Shown one piece after another: positions 10,400-20,353 of a stretch of 39,379 bases of DNA. The DNA is taken from the NCBI GenBank assembly GCA_009103225.1, contig RHPI01002532.1, forward strand, positions 7,368 through 46,746, in the 5' to 3' direction. This stretch comes from Chlorokybus atmophyticus (taxonomy: Eukaryota > Streptophyta > Chlorokybophyceae > Chlorokybales > Chlorokybaceae). Each line of letters begins with the position of its first letter. Within the stretch, counting starts at the first letter, position 1. A model generated the notes under the pieces. It had not been told where the DNA came from. It saw only the letters and a program-made list of their open reading frames with translations, and searched no databases. Position numbers and translations under genes: made by a program.

Positions 10400-12320
10400 C
10401 ATTGAGGCACTGGGGGCTGGTTAGTTGGCGTCGAGCCAGGTGTCTTTGTCTCGCCAGGCAGCAAGGTTGTCATGTAAAAGGTACTTGCAGCCACGGACCG
10501 AGCCTTGAACCAATGGGTGTACAGAAAGTTAATATACTCCCCACGTGTGCGCCCGCATTAACCTCCGCACAGCTATTTCCACAAGCGCTTCACAAGTTTG
10601 TGGCGACGGTAATCTGCTTCGTAGCTGTCCTCGCTATCATCGAACTTGGATGGGTAAGCATCAAGAAAGAGATAAGTGCACCGCGTGCATGCTGTATATC
10701 TCTGTGACTCTGGCATTCCTATAAAAGTCAGCAATGCATTAACAGCCGTGATGTCAGCCGGCTGGGAGGGTTGCGCTGGTTGAGCAAGGCGTGGAGGTCA
10801 TTGCGCAGCTGACTGTGGTTATAAGCAGAATCCTTGGCAAGCTGAACGATTGAACCCTCAGCGCCAAAAATAATCATCAGTACCATATTAATAAATGATT
10901 GCTAGGCATAAAAATCCTCCAAGTCTGTCAGCACTGCCATGAACTTCTCCAGGATCTTATGTGAAAGTGTCTATGAGGTTTGTTGTTGGCAAGAAATGCC
11001 TGGTTGAGGTGTATTGCATTGTACTGAAGGCATTGGCGGTGGGTGCATACTTTCTTGCACCGCCGTGTCCAGTCGCATGTGGGCCATGGCAGTCTTTAAG
11101 TCAATCAACTGCAAAAAGAAACGGGCTGTCAACAACCGAAGTATGGTTCACAACGTTGTGCGCATAGCAGTGGGTGGACATGACAGTCGTATGGGCAGTC
11201 TTAGTGTATGTCCAACAATCTTGCGCGCTGTGGAGACTTCTTGCTGCTCGGGTTCTACAACAGCCTTTGTACTAGTTACTAGTCAGCGCATAAAAGTCGT
11301 CAATCGGCATGTTAACAGTCTCTTGCAGGTCTGGTTGTTGCCATGGTTGATGAGAGAGGGCAGCACTGCGTCGGTGGATTAGACTGATGTTGAAGTGAAG
11401 TTGTCACTGAACTGCCGCTGCCAGCCATGTTGACTGTTGGTTGTCCATTGATGTGCAGTGGAGCTGTTGCGGCACTGCTGGTGCTGGCCATGTTGTCAGT
11501 AGGTGGTGGATCAGACTGATGTTAAAGTGGAGTTGTCGCTACACTGGCGCTGCCAGCCATATTGACAGTCCGTTGTCCATTGATGTGCAATGGAGCTGTT
11601 GCGGCACTACTGGTGCTGGCAACATCAATAACCGGCTGTTTACCTATATGTTGCCTTCGGTGGAGTGTGGCTGCCACTTCAGTGGTAGTGATGCCAGCCA
11701 CATGGACAATCGGCTGTTGATTTGCGAGAGGCCTACAAAAATCCTGCATTTAGACCATATGCATTGGCATCATTAACTGACAGCAATATACAGCAAGGCA
11801 GCTAGTGCACGCAGTTCGTGGACAGTTTGTTAGCATAGTGAAGGTTGTCACAATAAGGATAGTAGGTGGCATGCACAGTTGACCGCGTGACCATTGTAGA
11901 GAAGCAAGTATAGTGAGCAAGTTAACTTACTGCACATGCTGCTGGCTGATCTCGCCATTAAGCTAGTCGTGTGTGGCCTCAAGTTCATGGGCAGGCTGTG
12001 AGCTGTCAACATCTTGCTGGACATCAGGCGCAGCTCCCTGCTCCGGCAAGGGTAGGAAACTCTATTGGCTGTGATGGCGGTTGTTCACACAAGAGGTGTT
12101 TTGTTTACTCGCTGGTTGCGAGTTCATTGTCAGCTTAGCACTAATGTCTCTGGCAAAGTTGACAGCATTCTTGCTTGCCATTGCTATTCCGCCAACATTC
12201 CACCACCAAGGACACCGCCAAGGCCACCGCCAAAAGGCCGCCGCTGCCACTGCCAAGAGCTTCGCCGCTCACTCCCTCCGCCAAGCCACCTCACTGAACG
12301 CTAAAACCCTACTGCACATA
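10400..12320 (-). other. Probable 5' half of the same CACTA element
   Basis: The segment continues on the strand of the transposase remnant. It includes a 132-bp protein-level repeat (11399-11640), a short frame at 12256-12062 with an internal Met (MASKNAVNFARDISAK), and a TATA-like TTTAAATA on the minus strand near 12330. I see no firm domain. Assignment to the element is by position and strand only. Confidence 0.3.
11399..11645 (-). repeat. 132-bp (44-codon) tandem repeat
   Basis: Two units start at about 11399 and 11531, sharing GTTGTCCATTGATGTGCA and GGAGCTGTTGCGGCACT. On the minus strand each reads MASTSSAATAPLHINGQ.TV then NMAGS. The period is a multiple of three, as expected for a repeat that once encoded protein. 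A further degenerate unit may follow to about 11720. Confidence 0.65.
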
Positions 12321-12343
12321 CCACGGTATTTAAAGCCCATGCA

Positions 12344-12376
12344 CGTGAGTTGACAGTCGCACCATGCACGGTGCTT
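12344..12376. repeat. Dispersed repeat ACGTGAG..TTGACAG.CGCACCATGC
   Basis: The segment around the palindrome GCACCATGCACGGTGC recurs at 12924-12957 with flanking ACGTGAG and TTGACAG, about 580 bp away on the other side of the assembly gap. It is a variant of the GGACCA...TGGTCC palindrome family described for 12.9-13.6 kb. Confidence 0.6.
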
Positions 12377-12671
12377 GACTCTATCGAGTAACCGCACACC
12401 GTTAAATATGCTTGGTTCGACGGTTACAGAAGGCTAAGCCTTGTACCTCAGCCTTTGCGCAAATCCGACTAAGGGGTGCCACATAACGGAATGTAGCGCA
12501 TTGTTCACCATTCAGCTTTAGGGTGAGGTCGCCGATAAGCCCCTCGCTTGTCTCCTTCATAATTGTTGTGTAGGTTGTGGATTCTTGAGGTTCATCAAGT
12601 GACCCCCGTCCGTGCATCGCCTTCACTCGAAGCTATGAAAGGTGCGATTGACGGGCTCATCACTCAATAGC

Positions 12672-12872
12672 GCCCCCCCCCCCCCCCNNNNNNNNNNNNN
12701 NNNNNNNNNNNNNNNNNNNNNNNNNNNNNNNNNNNNNNNNNNNNNNNNNNNNNNNNNNNNNNNNNNNNNNNNNNNNNNNNNNNNNNNNNNNNNNNNNNNN
12801 NNNNNNNNNNNNNNNNNNNNNNNNNNNNNNNNNNNNNNNNNNNNNNNNNNNNNNNCCCCCCCCCCCCCCCCC
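12672..12872. other. Assembly gap: poly-C, 168 N, poly-C
   Basis: C runs at 12672-12687 and 12856-12872 flank an N block at 12688-12855. The true sequence and its length are unknown, so nothing should be read across it. Confidence 0.95.
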
Positions 12873-12922
12873 TTTTTGGTTAGCTGATGCCGCCAGCAGT
12901 GGTCCGCCTTTATTGGCCCACG

Positions 12923-13625
12923 CACGTGAGCATTGACAGGCGCACCATGCACGGTGCAACTATCAGGGAGCTAAGCATGCGTCAGCGATGGTCCGCTTAA
13001 TCATTATACTGCGGACCAACCTAGGACCATGCATGGTTCAACAATCAGGGAGGACCGACCATGCATAGTCCGTATTTTTCCAAAATATCGGACCAGGAAG
13101 AGCTGTGAGTGGTCCGCAATCTTACGGACATGTGGACCTGTAAGTGCTTAGTTAGGTTTAGTTTGCGGACCATGGATGGTCCCCAATCAATATAGACATG
13201 TGGACCAATTAGAGCTTCATAAGGCGGCAGACCATGTATGACGCGTGTTTGCTCATCCATAATGACCGATAAGCAAAGCGTGCACTAGTAACAGTCCGCC
13301 AAATTCCGAGTTGGACTAGCCACATGGATTTTACTTATCGGAACATATATGGTCCGGCATTGTTGTAGTCCAGACCATGTATGGTCCTTACACCCATTGA
13401 TAGTCGGACCGGCAGTATACCTAGTCCCGCTGTGGACCATGCATGGTCCGGACTTTCGTGGCCAATAGGACCGGTAATATATCTGATCCGGCTGCGCACC
13501 ATACCTTATGCGTGACTGTGCGCCAGGATTCGCGGTCTCAAACGGACCAAGGACGATCCGTCCGCCGCGGACCAGGCGGTCCTAGACCGCGGGGGACGGA
13601 CCATGCATGGTGCGCGGGGTCCAGG
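12923..13625. repeat. Palindrome array A, GGACCA-core-TGGTCC family
   Basis: Over about 700 bp, near-palindromes with arms GGACCA/TGGTCC recur every 30-90 bp, many with core TGCA. Clear copies are near 12941 (GCACCATGCACGGTGC), 13024 (GGACCATGCATGGTTC), 13168 (GGACCATGGATGGTCC), 13373, 13434 (GGACCATGCATGGTCC) and 13600 (GGACCATGCATGGTGC), with several half-sites between them. There is no long tandem unit: sequence between copies differs, so this is neither a classical satellite nor a microsatellite. Confidence 0.8.
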
Positions 13626-14010
13626 AAAGGAGCATATCTGGTCTCCAAACGTCAAGCCGTGTGCTTGCGCCCCAACTTTGGCGCACCATGTGGAGAGGTC
13701 TCCTTCAAGCTCCACTATCTTGTCCTCGAGCCTACCCACACGCGTAAGGAGTGAGTCATGCGGTGCCATACTTACCATAGCCCCCACTCAAAGCTCCAAG
13801 CAATGCATGCGTGCTTACTCCCTCGCGAGCGTACACACAAGCGTCTTGAACCCCTCGGCCTTTTGCGCCGCCGTTCCCATGGCGATGTTGTTGAACGTCG
13901 CCTTCCTTGAGGTGTTCAACTCATTGAACGATGGCAGGGTCAACAGTGCCGCTTTTACGGGGGTCATGCGCCGCTCCCTCTGGCGTCCCCCCACTCAAGT
14001 TCATGCTCAT
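13626..14010 (-). pseudogene. LTR retrotransposon gag N-terminal fragment
   Basis: From an ATG at 14010 on the minus strand the reading is MSMNLSGGTPEGAAHDP. After a frame change come LPSFNELNTSRKATFNNIAM and GTAAQKAEGFKTLVCTL, and after a stop DSLLTRVGRLEDKIVELEGD, a short coiled coil. Its place about 150 bases downstream of a primer-binding site and an LTR identifies it as gag. It carries at least one frameshift and one stop, and it runs directly into palindrome array A at about 13625, where the element is lost. Confidence 0.55.
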
Positions 14011-14160
14011 GAATTAAGCGGCGAGGATGCTTGAGCCACAGTGCCCGAGTTGCAGCTAGCTTCCACATAGCGCCCTAGCACACACAAACTTCAATGAGTG
14101 CCCTCTAAGCAACTCTAGATAGGCCCACAAACCCAAAGGTACCCCACAATCTTAGCCTTA

Positions 14161-14172
14161 GCTCCGATACCA
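14161..14172 (-). other. Primer-binding site, initiator Met-tRNA type
   Basis: The minus strand reads TGGTATCGGAGC, one mismatch from the common LTR-retrotransposon primer site TGGTATCAGAGC. It lies one base after the dinucleotide CA that ends the LTR (...CACTACA). Confidence 0.75.
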
Positions 14173-14224
14173 ATGTAGTGCCACCCTAGGCTTGAGCACT
14201 TAGCTCTCACCTAAGCAGGTTATG

Positions 14225-14430
14225 CACTCTACCTTATGTACGCACTCACACAGAAGTGCAAGCACTCTCACCGTGCATGCACTCACACATAAGTGTTAGC
14301 GCTCATTAACACCATGCATGCACTCTCACACAAGTGCAAGTGCTCTCTCGCACCGTGCATACACTCACACATACAAGCGTAAGCACACCCTCCAAGTGAA
14401 CACACTCACACACAAGTATTACACAAGGCA
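14225..14430. repeat. Degenerate 40-50 bp minisatellite within the LTR
   Basis: Four to five units share CACTCACACA, AAGTG.AAG.RC and CCRTGCATRCA. The units vary in length and sequence. Confidence 0.6.
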
Positions 14431-14574
14431 ACACACCTTGAGGTTGAAGAAGCTTGGCACCCCCTTGAATGGCCTCTCGCCCGAACACCCCACTAGGATG
14501 ACCCACACGAGCGTGCACACCAAGGCAATGCCATCAACCCAAGCACAAATGCCTTGGCCTCTCATGCTAGCTCA

Positions 14575-14585
14575 CTTATATACCC
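14575..14585 (-). promoter_or_regulatory. LTR TATA box
   Basis: Minus-strand GGGTATATAAG lies inside the LTR about 400 bp before its 3' end, a sensible place for the element's promoter. Confidence 0.5.
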
Positions 14586-15119
14586 TTGTGGCTTATCTAA
14601 TCCTCGAGGGTTGTGGGTGTCTCCACCCATGTTGCCTCGTTCGGACCCTAGTGTAGTCTAAGGCGGCCAACCAACTTGTAGCAAGTGTTCACACACACAC
14701 CTACCACATGTCCACACCTAATGTTTAAGGGGTTCTCACCCTAAGTGTAACCAACCAATGAGTTTGCCAGAACCTCATAGATTATCTTATGTATCTTGTG
14801 CCATATCTTATGGCCACACCAACACACATCTTCAAGAGACAATTAGTGTTTTTACTAATTGTTCTCGAATAAACATAGAGCCTTCTTGGCTGTAGCTTAG
14901 CGGCAAGTGCTGAGCGCGTCGTCGCGCCCCTCGGCGTGACGCCTACCGCGCTAACAGTCACGCCGCGTGACTGCGACTGCCGCTCGCGCGTCTTGCCGCG
15001 TGACGCGAGACTCACATGAGCACTTGCGGTGCTCGCCGAGGTTTGCAGATATGCGGTACTTTGTGACTAAACAGTAATCACGTATTCCATGAGTACTTGA
15101 CCACCACATTGTTGGCAAC

Positions 15120-16330
15120 AAGCACATATACTTGTTGTAAACTTATTATATGTATGTTTGCACACTTGCATATACACCCATATGATTTTCCAAGCACTTT
15201 ACTTGGAGTATAAACTACCAGCGCATTACAACGAGAGCGGCTATCAGGTTACGCCGATCAGCATGTAATGTTACACGCCTGAACATTCCCTTAAGATATA
15301 AGATATATGCTCTCTTGTACAGCATCAGTGCGCAACATGCCTTCTTTTAATCGGCACCGATGATCACGATAACGCCATAAATTCAACTGGGAGTATTACG
15401 AACCCCGATTGGGCATGAGAGCCTTGCACATGCATAGGCAGCCATATAGATCCCCACACACGGATCTCATGATTGTTCAATAAGGAAATTGCCTCCTTGC
15501 ATAAACCGACATGTATACCAAGGCGCCCCACCAGTGCTTTGCTTGCGCAATTCTTTAGTTTACTAATGTCTATCATCATAATTACTTGGATGTGTTATAT
15601 AATATTTGTATATATAACCTTCAATGCGTGCATGGTTGAATGGGTTGCTATACGGATGGATGTATACACGTGTGCGTGTGCGTTCGTGCATGCTCATGAT
15701 CATGATCGTGCATAGTCCCTAATAAGATTACATATTTGTAGATAGCCAAGTATGGTACACGAAGTATAAATATATAAAACAACGTAACATCGCCAAGTTA
15801 CGGATGTCGATTTTTTGTTATTTGTATTTAAAAAGTAACACTAGCATGCTTATAACGCAATTATTGCCTATGTGCTTGTCAATCAATAAAGCTGATTTGG
15901 TGCAAATACCGCCGCTTGCAATCGCCTAGTGGCCTATGGCACTCAAAGTCATTACAATGTGCACATTGTAATTACCATATGATGCCAGTATTTTGCTGCT
16001 TGTACGGTACATGCACTTGCAGTTTATTGGTTAGGGCGTCATGTTTGTTTAATTGAATATCATAAAGCATAGGGTTTAATCCATGGACGCATGTGTTTTT
16101 GTATAATCATGTTGAAAATGCCGCGGCCTCGTGTGCCGCATATCGGGCATGACCGATGCCGTTGGCTCAAGATGTATCAATTTACACTGCATTTGCAACC
16201 ACTTCATTTGCCACAAATACATAATAATGTTCATTATCCGCTGGCCCGTCTTTAGTCAAAATGCGACCACAAACCGGCCGAATTCAATATGATGCGACAT
16301 CAAAGAAACATGGGACTACTCATACGAGAT
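15120..16330. other. AT-richer sequence without recognisable genes
   Basis: Composition is clearly lower in GC than the surroundings. Open frames are short and have no motif or splice pattern. The TATATA-rich stretches at about 15595-15615 and 15760 are not followed by a plausible gene. Confidence 0.5.
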
Positions 16331-16920
16331 TCATACCATACATAGTCCGGCTTCCATTACAGTTGGACCGTCCATGCTCCGTCACTTAGCAGGGGCAGCT
16401 TGAATGTTAGGCGGTGCAACCTGCAGGTCAAAGCCCTTCCGAAACCTCCGGGGGGCGGCAATGCCGTGGCAGCGTTGCATGTGATCACTACCGCTGTCCT
16501 CGCCGTCGCCATAACCATTGTCAACCTGATGCTGACTGTATTTGGCCTTTCACGAAGCGTAAGGCGCCCGCCGCCACCACCACCGCCGCCGCCATGCGAA
16601 TTGCTCAGCGCTAATACCGCTAATTGGCAAATATGCTTTTCTGACGGCAGCATCAAATTGCAAAACATGTTAGCTTGCACACCGCCTAACGCTAAAGGAC
16701 CATAAATGGCCCGTGCCTTCGGACCAGCATTTTCCCCTGCTAAGTAAATGATGTACCATTGATAGGGACAGTCATTGACAGTGGGACCATGCATGGTCCA
16801 AAGTTCATATGAATGGTCCCACGTTTTTTCCGGGGTCGCACCATGTATAGCTTGGTCAATTTCGCTCGCGTCCGAACCAGGTACAGTCGGGGGAGCGGAC
16901 TAGAGACCAAATTATGATAT
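16330..16920. repeat. Palindrome array B, GGACCA-core-TGGTCC family (sparser)
   Basis: The same motif as in arrays A and C recurs here in a looser arrangement: TACCATACATAGTCCGG near 16334, GGACCATAAATGGCCC near 16697, GGACCATGCATGGTCC near 16785, and CACCATGTATAGCTTGGTC near 16838, with single half-sites between. A (GCC)n-like run at 16565-16600 gives an artefactual poly-Gly/poly-Pro frame. Confidence 0.65.
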
Positions 16921-16929
16921 TACGCAAAT

Positions 16930-17262
16930 TTAGGTATCATTGGTCCGGCCAGCGGACTATTAAATGTACCGTTTATACAAAACAATTATATTAGAGTGTA
17001 AATGCAGCAAAAGCAGCTGGATCTCGTACTGACGGCCGGTTGGCGACTATCGATTGTTATAATCACATGCTGTAATAGCATCATGTTATGTAAATCTAAA
17101 CATGAATGGACAGCCGCAATTCGGCTGCCATGGTAATAAAAATACGACGTTTGGTTGGGGGGGCTGTCAAGATGTGCACGGCATGCCAGTAATCTTGTTG
17201 GGGGCTGTCAATAACAGCCCCTTTCAAATGAAACATATACATACACATGCATACATACATAC

Positions 17263-17327
<65 letters not shown>

Positions 17328-17780
17328 CAGAGTAGTTGAGATTGCAATAGTATGCATGATGCGTATGCTAGCACACGTGGCACAAGCGTGTGTATAACAG
17401 CTGCTTGTGTCTTGCATGAAGTATAATGTATAGAGTATAACATATGTCTATATGACACAATGTGTAACGCATGTGAATGTACAACATTTGCACAAAACAT
17501 CAACATATCAATGATATGCCTTAATGTTAATTACTATTCTCATATATACAGTAGTCCATGTAGTAATGCACGCGTTAAAGGTTACATATACAGGTTATAT
17601 TACGTTATGTATTGTTACAAAGCTTGGCATGACGTATGCGTATATATTATCATTGCATGCATGTATAAAGAACTTGTTTACAATACACATTTTGCAACTT
17701 GGTGCACATGCAATTATGGTATTTATAAGATAATTGCACAGACAGCCCCTTACAGCTTAATGAGCCCGGCTGTCAATCAA
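16930..17780. other. Gene-free; TG microsatellite and GGGGCTGTCAA repeats
   Basis: A (TG)n run occupies about 17264-17324. GGGGCTGTCAA-like motifs occur at about 17160, 17201 and, inverted or modified, at about 17740-17780. The copy at 17201-17221 forms a perfect 8-bp-arm hairpin (GGGGCTGT, loop CAATA, ACAGCCCC). This may be a decayed miniature element into which the pogo element inserted. Confidence 0.45.
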
Positions 17781-17783
17781 GTA

Positions 17784-17920
17784 CCGTATGTACCCCAACA
17801 CAGTCCCCCCTTTTTATACAGCCCCCCCCTCGATTTTGCTGAGGGGGACTGTGTACGGGGGGGGACTGTGTTACAGTAGGGGGGACTGTGTTGTGTAGCT
17901 GGGCGCAGCACAGTCCCCGC
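17784..17920. repeat. Left terminal/subterminal repeats of the pogo element
   Basis: After the terminal repeat, the motif ACACAGTCCCC or its complement recurs near 17798, 17843, 17860, 17882 and 17907 in both orientations. Such repeated subterminal motifs are plausible transposase binding sites. Confidence 0.7.
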
Positions 17921-18879
17921 CCAAGATACGTCATCCAACCTTCAAGTTACGCCCATGGTCGTAATTGGGGTTTTCTGCCGCCGAAACAGCGGCGTTAGGG
18001 TTGTTGAGCTGGTTGGCGAGGTTGTTGAGGTGGGGCGGCGGTGAACATGGTGGGGGCGAGAGCTGCAAGGCATGCAGCGCGCAACCGCTTGGAAAGAGAA
18101 GCTGCTGCTGCCAAGGAGGCTGCCAAGATAGCTGCAGAGGCGGCAGCCAAGGCACGTGAGGCGCCCACCAGGCTTGCGACAGAGGCGGCAGCAGAGCGGC
18201 TGGACGCGGGTGGTGCGCGGCCCACCGGCATCCAGAAGCGCGTCAATGCTGCCCGCACCAACAACGGGCGCAATAGGAGGTACAAGCGGCGAGCATTCAC
18301 ATGCCACCAAAAGGTATGTTTATGCAATGTGCTTTGTGTATTGGTAATAGTGCATGCTGTTACTGCTCAGCACAATCAGCGTGTGCATATGCAAGTTTGC
18401 TTAGCAGTGTTGTGTGCTGTGTGTACTTGTGACAATGCATGCTACCACTGCTCAGCACAATAAGGGTGTGCATTTGCACATGTACTTAGCTGTGCTGCGT
18501 GCTGTGACAATGCATGCACGCTCACACACTTGCATGCACGTGACGCATGTGTATGCGTGCATGCACTGTTGCTGCGTGCTATGTGTCTGGCTGGCGTGAC
18601 TAACAAAGTGTTACATGCCAGCGCAAGTTCATTGACATTGCCAAGCATCTTGGCATGCAAAGAACCGAGCGCGAGCACGGCATCCACGCCAAGAGCTTGC
18701 GGAACTGGCTTAAGCAAGAGCTAGAGATCAAGTCTGCATGTGCAAGTGATTGTAGGCTAAAGGGTGGCGGGAGGACACTCTCAATTCCAGAACTTGACAC
18801 TCTTGTGTGCAACTACATTGTTGACAAGAGGTCGCGTGGGTTGGGAGTGACACAAGGCATGATCAGGGTATGTTTATGC

Positions 18880-19480
18880 ATGTGGTACACTTGTGTTTGC
18901 ATCAAGGGCTGCACGCACTTGCACGCACACACGCACGCGCACAGCTGCACCACTCTAGCATGCACACGCACACGGAGCTGAACCATGCACGCACGCACAC
19001 GCACTCCCGCACGCACACGCACGCGCACATGCACACACATGCACGCAGCTGCACACACACTCACGTACATGGCTGCACCACTCACGCACGCATACACACA
19101 CGCACGCAGCTGCACACACACACTCACGTACATGGCTGCACAACTCACGCACGCATACACACACGCACGCAGCTGCACACACACACACTCACGCACGCAG
19201 CTGCGCCAGCTGCACACCCACGCACCACTCGCACACGCACACGCAGACGCACGCAGCTGCACACACACACGCACTCACACGCACGCAGCTGCACCACTCG
19301 TGCCCGCACTCATGCACCCACACGCACACGCACATGCACACGCAGACGCACGCAGCTGCACACACATGCACACACATGCAACAATGCACTGCACACGCAC
19401 GCGCACACGCACACGTATCTCAAGGGCACAACCACACACACGCACGCTGGTACACTCAGCAAACGCACACACCAGCACTT
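18880..19480. repeat. CACGCA-rich minisatellite inside the transposase intron
   Basis: Units of about 62 bp containing GCAGCTGCACACACAC, ACTCACGTACATGGCTGCAC and CACGCACGCATACACACAC recur twice almost unchanged (about 19045-19168) and degenerate further along. The His/Thr-rich frames on one strand and Cys/Val-rich frames on the other are by-products. Confidence 0.85.
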
Positions 19481-19963
19481 CAATAGCTCAATCAACATGC
19501 ATGTGTGCAGCTGGAGGCCAAGCGGCTAGTTGCTGAACACAACGCCAACCTCAATGATGATGGCGATAAGTGGCAGTTGAAGGCCTCCCTCAATTGGGTG
19601 GTGCGCTTCATGGCGCGCCATGATCTTACTGTACGGGCACGCACTAAAGTAGGTCAGAAGCTCCCTCGTGATCTCGCACAAAAAGTTGAGGGCCACCGCA
19701 TGTTCATTACCCTCATGAAGGAGCGGCACAAGTATGCCTCCAGTCAGGTCGTCAACATGGATGAAGTTCCAGTCACGGTGGACATGCCCGCGACTCGCAC
19801 GGTCAACCAGCAAGGCAGCCGCACTGTCACCATGAACAACAGGTGAGACATGCATGCGCATGCAATCATGCAATCATTGCATGCTGATTCTGGCACAACA
19901 CAACACATGTATGGCCTGGCCTCACACTCATTGAGCAGGCAACGAGAAGAAAAACATTACCGT

Positions 19964-20353
19964 GGTGTTGGCCTGTGCAATGGACGGCACCAAGCTACCG
20001 CCAGTCGTCATTCTAAAGCGCAAGACTCTGCCTTCTGATTTGATCATACCAGAGGTGTGGTGGTGTGGGCGAATGAAGCGGGCTGGATGGATGAGGCACA
20101 CAAGTGTGAGTGGGTCGAGGCGGTGATGCGCAAGCGGCCGAAGCGGGTTTTTGGCACTTGGGTGTTGGCCTGTGCAATGGACGGCACCAAGCTACCGCCA
20201 GTCGTCATTCTAAAGCGCAAGACTCTGCCTTCTGATTTGATCATACCAGAGGTGTGGTGGTGTGGGCGAATGAAGCGGGCTGGATGGATGAGGCACACAA
20301 GTGTGAGTGGGTCGAGGCGGTGATGCGCAAGCGGCCGAAGCGGGTTTTTGGCA
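19964..20353. repeat. 197-bp direct duplication within the transposase exon
   Basis: 19964-20156 and 20161-20353 appear identical over 193 bp at an offset of 197. The offset is not a multiple of three, so it breaks the reading frame. Complete identity points to a very recent event or to an assembly error. Confidence 0.9.

Larger units (their letters stand above)
14174..15115 (-). repeat. 5' LTR of the gag-bearing retrotransposon
   Basis: The 3' boundary at 14174 is fixed by the PBS. The opposite boundary is uncertain and lies near 15105-15118, where minus-strand TGTGGTGG or TGTTGCC could start the LTR. It contains a TATA box (GGGTATATAAG on minus, 14585-14575), a CG-rich block at 14890-15040, and a degenerate 40-50 bp CACTCACACA minisatellite (14230-14420) between the TATA box and the PBS, where the R/U5 region is expected. 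No second LTR is visible in the window. Confidence 0.55.

Noticed and set aside
12923-13625. CRISPR-like array in the palindrome regions
   Set aside because: Repeat length, spacing and spacer length vary, cores differ, and the genome is eukaryotic with spliceosomal introns.
16357-16794. 145-codon minus-strand ORF with a Gly run
   Set aside because: It spans a GCC trinucleotide repeat and palindrome array B, has no recognisable motif and overlaps another equally open frame.
18813-19536. His/Thr-rich (HTHTHT) and Cys/Val-rich ORFs on both strands
   Set aside because: They are read through the CACGCA minisatellite that forms intron 2 of the transposase.
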